From Micromonospora sp. WMMD812 (GTDB taxonomy: Bacteria; Actinomycetota; Actinomycetes; Mycobacteriales; Micromonosporaceae): DNA of 64,000 nt. Shown here piece after piece: positions 60,352 to 64,000 of this stretch (positions are counted from its first letter, which is position 1; each line of letters begins with the position of its first letter). Both the position numbers and the translations under genes were made by a program. Under the pieces are notes generated by a model, which saw nothing but the letters and a program-made list of their open reading frames with translations, did no database searches and was not told where the DNA came from. Where the stretch lies: assembly GCF_027497215.1 (NCBI RefSeq), contig NZ_CP114904.1, positions 5,103,001 through 5,167,000 on the forward strand, written 5' to 3'.

Positions 60352-61185
60352 ATGACGATCGACCGCGACGGCTTCGCCGCGCCGCCGGCCCTGGTGGAGC
60401 ACGCCCGGCGGTTCCGGGCCGAGGGCGGCGTGCCCGCGGTGCCCCGGGTGGCGGCGACCGTGCTGCTGCTCCGCCCGGCCGGCGCCGAGTTCGAGGTCTA
60501 CCTGATCCGCCGGGTCGCGGCGATGGCCTTCGGCGGGATGTACGCCTTCCCCGGCGGCGGGGTGGACCGGTCGGACTCTCAGGCGCACCTGGACTGGGCC
60601 GGTCCGACGCCGGCGGAGTGGGGCGGGCGGCTCGGGCTCGCGCCGGACGCCGCCCAGGCGGTGGTCTGCGCCGCCGCCCGCGAGGTCTTCGAGGAGGCGG
60701 GTGTGCTGCTCGCCGGCGCGGACGCGGCCAGCGTGCTCGGCGACGTGAGCGGGGACGACTGGGAGACCGCCCGGGTCGCGCTGGAGCAGCACCGGGGCGG
60801 CTTCGCCGACCTGCTCGCCGAGCGGAGCCTCACCCTCCGCTCCGACCTGCTGCTGCCGTGGAGCCGGTGGATCACCCCGGAGTTCGAGCCGCGCCGCTTC
60901 GACACGTACTTTTTCGTCGCCCTGCTGCCCGAGGGGCAGCGGACCCGGGACGTCTCCGGCGAGGCCGACCACACGTTGTGGATCCGGCCGGCGGAGGCGC
61001 GGGCCCGGGCCGCGGCGGGCGAGCTGACCATGCTGCCGCCGACCCTGGTCACGCTGGGCCAGGTGGCGGCCGCCGACGACCTGGCCGGCGTGGTACGGGC
61101 GGCGGCCACCCGGGACGCCGCGACCCCGGTCACGCCGCGCCTGGAGCTGCCCCCGGACGGCGACCCCCGTTTCCTGCTCGCCTGA
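60352..61185 (+). CDS. NUDIX hydrolase
   Basis: 277 residues from ATG 60352. The NUDIX region is split: MYAFPGGGVDRSDSQAHLDW, then an insert of 30 residues, then AVVCAAAREVFEEAGVLLAG, in which REVFEE supplies the catalytic Glu cluster. The C-terminal half (LLPWSRWITPEFEPRRFDTYFFVALLPEGQ) matches the NUDT19/coenzyme A diphosphatase-like group. Likely acts on CoA derivatives or related pyrophosphates. Confidence 0.88.
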   Translation: MTIDRDGFAAPPALVEHARRFRAEGGVPAVPRVAATVLLLRPAGAEFEVYLIRRVAAMAFGGMYAFPGGGVDRSDSQAHLDWAGPTPAEWGGRLGLAPDAAQAVVCAAAREVFEEAGVLLAGADAASVLGDVSGDDWETARVALEQHRGGFADLLAERSLTLRSDLLLPWSRWITPEFEPRRFDTYFFVALLPEGQRTRDVSGEADHTLWIRPAEARARAAAGELTMLPPTLVTLGQVAAADDLAGVVRAAATRDAATPVTPRLELPPDGDPRFLLA

Positions 61186-61240
61186 CCGGCCCGGGCCGGC
61201 CCGGCGGCAGTGGCGCCCGGTAGCGGCCGGCCCCGGATAT

Positions 61241-61279
61241 GGAGAGAGTGGCCACCCCCCTTGAATGGCCACTCTCTCC
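61241..61279. terminator. Bidirectional terminator between NUDIX and pstB genes
   Basis: GGAGAGAGTGGCCA (61241-61254) pairs exactly with 61266-61279; 11-nt loop CCCCCCTTGAA. Confidence 0.8.
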
Positions 61280-61307
61280 GCCGAAGGCGGGCTTTCCGGT
61301 CCGCGGC

Positions 61308-62084
61308 TCAGCCGAAGCGACCGGTGATGTAGTCCTCGGTCTTCTTCACGCTCGGGTTGCTGAAGATCTTCTGGGTGTTGTCGTACTCGATCAGCCGGCC
61401 CGGGTCGCCGGTCTTCTCGATCGAGAAGAACGCCGTCCGGTCGGAGACCCGGGCAGCCTGCTGCATGTTGTGCGTGACGATGATGATCGTGAACTTGTCC
61501 TTGAGCTGGAACATCAGGTCCTCGATGGCCAGCGTGGAGATCGGGTCGAGCGCCGAGCAGGGCTCGTCCATGAGCACGACCTGCGGCTCGACCGCGATGG
61601 TCCGGGCGATGCAGAGGCGCTGCTGCTGACCGCCGGAGAGGCCGGCACCCGGCTTGCCCAGCCGGTCCTTGACCTCGTCCCACAGGTTCGCCGAACGGAG
61701 CGCCTTCTCCGCCGCCTCGTCCAGGAGCGACTTCCGCCGCACACCGTTGAGCCGCAGCCCGGCCACCACGTTCTCGTAGATGCTCATGGTGGGGAACGGG
61801 TTCGGCCGCTGGAAGACCATGCCGATCATCCGCCGGACCGCGGTGACGTCGACGTCCCGGTCGTAGATGTCCTGGTCGTCGATGGTGAGGCTGCCCTCCA
61901 CCCGGGCGTCCGGAAGCACCTCGTGCATCCGGTTGATCGAGCGGAGGAAGGTGGACTTGCCGCAGCCGGACGGGCCGATGAGGGCGGTGACCGTCTTCGG
62001 CTCGACGGTCAGGTTGATGTTCTCGATCGCCTTGAAGGCGCCGTAGTAGGCGGTGACGTTCGAGGCTTCGATGCGCTTGGCCAT
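61308..62084 (-). CDS. pstB: Phosphate ABC transporter ATP-binding protein PstB
   Basis: 258 residues from ATG 62084 with GGAGGT upstream. [21 protein letters not shown], Walker [24 protein letters not shown]-loop [17 protein letters not shown], signature [22 protein letters not shown] and Walker [21 protein letters not shown] are all PstB-specific. It powers high-affinity phosphate import with PstA/PstC. It is the last gene in the visible operon, 20 nt after pstA. Confidence 0.97.
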   Translation of the reverse strand: MAKRIEASNVTAYYGAFKAIENINLTVEPKTVTALIGPSGCGKSTFLRSINRMHEVLPDARVEGSLTIDDQDIYDRDVDVTAVRRMIGMVFQRPNPFPTMSIYENVVAGLRLNGVRRKSLLDEAAEKALRSANLWDEVKDRLGKPGAGLSGGQQQRLCIARTIAVEPQVVLMDEPCSALDPISTLAIEDLMFQLKDKFTIIIVTHNMQQAARVSDRTAFFSIEKTGDPGRLIEYDNTQKIFSNPSVKKTEDYITGRFG

Positions 62085-62104
62085 GGTGGTGGTACCTCCG
62101 GGGT

Positions 62105-63193
62105 TCATCGGCCGAGGCGGTTGCGACGGGCCAGCAGCTTCGCCGCGATCGTCAGGATCAGCACGAGAGCGACCAGGGTCAGCGCCGCCGTCCACGCCCG
62201 CGCCGGCGAGTACCGCGACGCGTCCCCGGCCTGCTGGTAGACGAAGAGGGCCAGTGACGACTGGTTGTTCTCGAACGGGTTGAAGTTGATCGCCGCGCCA
62301 CCGCCGGCGACGAGCAGCACCGGCGCCGTCTCACCGGCCGCGCGGGCGATGGCGAGCATCACGCCGGTCACGATGCCGGGCAGCGCGGTCGGCAGCACGA
62401 TCCGCAGGATCGTCTTCCACTTCGGCACACCCAGGGCGTACGCGCCCTCGCGCAGGGGCGCCGGGACGAGGCGCAGCATCTCCTCGGTCGAGCGGACCAC
62501 GGTGGGCAGCATGAGCACGCTCAGCGCGAGCGCGGCGGCGAAGCCGGAGAAGCTCGGCCGGCCGTCGTTGAACCACGGCGACACGATCAGCACCCAGAAC
62601 GCCAGCACGAAGAGGCCGGAGACGATCGACGGGATGCCGGTCATCACGTCGACGAAGAACCGGATCGCGAAGGCGAACCGGCCCCGGCCGTACTCGACCA
62701 CGTAGATGGCGCAGAGGATGCCGAGCGGGACGGTGATCAGGGTGGCGATGCCGACCTGCTCCAGGGTGCCCACGATCGCGTGGTACGCCCCACCGTTCTG
62801 GTCCCGGGCCCCGATGTTGTTCATCGAGCTGAGGAAGAAGTCGCCGTCCAGTCGCTCGACGCCCTTGCTGACCAGCGTCCAGACCACTGACGCGAGCGGC
62901 AGCACGGCCAGGACGAACGCCGAGTGGATCAGCGCGCTCCAGGTGCGGTTGCGGGCCGAGCGGCGCCCCTCGACCGCGTTCGCGGCGGCGAAGAGGCCGG
63001 CCAGGTAGAGCAGCGCCCCGAGCACCACGACCAGCACCGGGCCGCCGATGCCGGTGCCGTAGACCACGGCGCCGGCGAGCAGCAGGGCGACCAGCGCGAT
63101 GATCGGCGATGCGTACCAGGGCAGCCGCTTCGCCCGCAGGGTGGCCGGCTGGGCGGCCGGGCGGGGGCGGTGGCTGGTGAGTGTGGTGCTCAT
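62105..63193 (-). CDS. pstA: Phosphate ABC transporter permease PstA
   Basis: 362 residues from ATG 63193, overlapping the pstC stop by 4 nt. An N-terminal extension holds two extra helices ([18 protein letters not shown] and [21 protein letters not shown]). The PstA core has [64 protein letters not shown] and [41 protein letters not shown], which is the EAA loop. Membrane channel subunit of phosphate uptake. Confidence 0.96.
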   Translation of the reverse strand: MSTTLTSHRPRPAAQPATLRAKRLPWYASPIIALVALLLAGAVVYGTGIGGPVLVVVLGALLYLAGLFAAANAVEGRRSARNRTWSALIHSAFVLAVLPLASVVWTLVSKGVERLDGDFFLSSMNNIGARDQNGGAYHAIVGTLEQVGIATLITVPLGILCAIYVVEYGRGRFAFAIRFFVDVMTGIPSIVSGLFVLAFWVLIVSPWFNDGRPSFSGFAAALALSVLMLPTVVRSTEEMLRLVPAPLREGAYALGVPKWKTILRIVLPTALPGIVTGVMLAIARAAGETAPVLLVAGGGAAINFNPFENNQSSLALFVYQQAGDASRYSPARAWTAALTLVALVLILTIAAKLLARRNRLGR

Positions 63194-64000
63194 GCGGCCG
63201 ACTCCGTGAACTCCCGGCGGCGATAGATGATCGCCCGCGCGGTGATATTGACGATCAGGGTGATGGCGAAGAGCACGAGGCCGGAGGCGATCAGCGCGCC
63301 CCGGCCGGTCTCGTTGGCCTCGCCGAACGCGTTGGCGATGTTCGCGGCGATGGTGTTGCCACCGTTCTGGATCAGGTTGAACGAGATGCCGAACGTGATG
63401 CCGAGCGTCATCGCGAGCGCGATGGTCTCACCGAGCGCGCGGCCCAGGCCGAGCATCACCGCGGCGAGGATGCCGGGGCGTCCGTACGGGAGCACGGCCG
63501 TGCGGATCATCTCCCACCGCGTGGCGCCGAGGGCGAGCGCGGCCTCCTCGTTGGCGGTCGGCGTCTGCAGGAACACCTCGCGGGAGAGCGAGGTGATGAT
63601 CGGCAGCACCATGATCGCGAGGACCAGCGCGCCGAGCATGATCGACTTACCGAAGGGTCCGTCGCCGCCGAAGATCGGGAGCCAACTGAAGTACTTGTTC
63701 AGCCAGACCGAGAAGTCCCGGACCGGGTTGATGAAGATGTCCCGGCCCCAGAGGCCGAAGACGACGCTCGGCACGGCGGCGAGCAGGTCGATGAGGAAAC
63801 CGAGCGTGGTGCCCACCCGGCGCGGCGCGTAGTGCGAGAGGTAGAGCGCGATGCCCAGCGCCACCGGCACCGCGATCAGCAGGGCCAGGGCGGAGCTGAG
63901 CACGGTGCCGAAGGCGAGCGTGCCGATGCCGAACTTCGGCTCCGCCTCGTTGGGCGACCAGCCCTCGTAGGTCCAGAAGTTCTCGGTGTCGGCACGCAGC
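63190..64000 (-). CDS. pstC: Phosphate ABC transporter permease PstC (5' part outside window)
   Basis: The frame stays open to the right edge; visible residues include TENFWTYEGWSPNEAEPKFGIGTLAFGTVLSSALALL. EAA loop: ALALGATRWEMIRTAVLPYGRPGILAAVMLGLGRALGETIALAMTLG. Other segments are TLGFLIDLLAAVPSVVFGLWG and ALIASGLVLFAITLIVNITARAIIY. GTG 63903 is internal, not the start. The N-terminus and pstS would lie beyond the window. Confidence 0.95.
   Translation of the reverse strand, partial: LRADTENFWTYEGWSPNEAEPKFGIGTLAFGTVLSSALALLIAVPVALGIALYLSHYAPRRVGTTLGFLIDLLAAVPSVVFGLWGRDIFINPVRDFSVWLNKYFSWLPIFGGDGPFGKSIMLGALVLAIMVLPIITSLSREVFLQTPTANEEAALALGATRWEMIRTAVLPYGRPGILAAVMLGLGRALGETIALAMTLGITFGISFNLIQNGGNTIAANIANAFGEANETGRGALIASGLVLFAITLIVNITARAIIYRRREFTESAA

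Overview
The window is very GC-rich, with short intergenic gaps, GTG/TTG starts and many 4-nt ATGA/GTGA overlaps. A conservon, an actinobacterial gas-vesicle locus, a lone CIRCE-controlled groEL and a SAM-IV riboswitch all point to a filamentous actinomycete. Gene content and a recurrent TTGATCATGAA hairpin suggest Micromonosporaceae (inference). No rRNA, tRNA or CRISPR array was seen. One intact insertion sequence (ISL3-type) is present.

Layout. 1-1925: tail of a DUF3618-like protein, a PP2C-like protein and a GNAT. 2065-7709: gas-vesicle operon (accessory protein, SRPBCC protein, three GvpA/J/S-type shell proteins, two GvpF/L, GvpG, GvpO, GvpK) behind a SigB-type promoter, ending in a long hairpin and facing a convergent CDC48-like AAA ATPase (7860-10097). 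10244-16215 (minus): conservon-type signalling operon with membrane sensor, histidine-kinase-like protein, roadblock protein, DUF742 protein, small GTPase and a small unknown protein. 16609-20339: a fused secreted-side S15 hydrolase/ABC ATPase with its permease. 20379-22598: frameshifted DUF4232 lipoprotein gene and an ISL3 element. 22801-24187: ArsR repressor and divergent EamA exporter with two palindromic operators. 24300-28752: PhoD phosphatase, SAM-I riboswitch plus threonine synthase, a candidate structured small RNA with its own promoter and terminator, and a double GNAT. 28742-35262: membrane hydrolase, PaaN, GNAT, cold-shock protein, membrane protein. 35277-37160: twin CIRCE and groEL. 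37234-47288: small protein, double GNAT, membrane subtilase, GlpD, lipoprotein behind paired palindromes, GlcD-type oxidase, DUF4031, HD protein, FUSC-like protein. 47307-55312: class-V aminotransferase under a SAM-IV riboswitch, PrsW-like protease, tiny membrane protein, GroES-like protein, AI-2E family exporter, DinG-like helicase, DUF402. 55359-64000: SigJ-like sigma factor, PPK2, DUF47-Pit phosphate uptake, oxidoreductase, NUDIX, and pstC(partial)-pstA-pstB.

How genes work together. Phosphate is a recurring theme (PhoD, PPK2, DUF47-Pit, PstBAC). Sulfur/SAM sensing appears twice with two unrelated SAM riboswitch classes. The gas-vesicle operon appears stress-sigma driven. The most novel items are the structured RNA at about 27587-27712, the hydrolase-ABC fusion, and the pairing of a GvpN-less gas-vesicle operon with a CDC48-like ATPase whose first AAA domain is degenerate. 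Functions are inferred from sequence reading alone; no database search was run.
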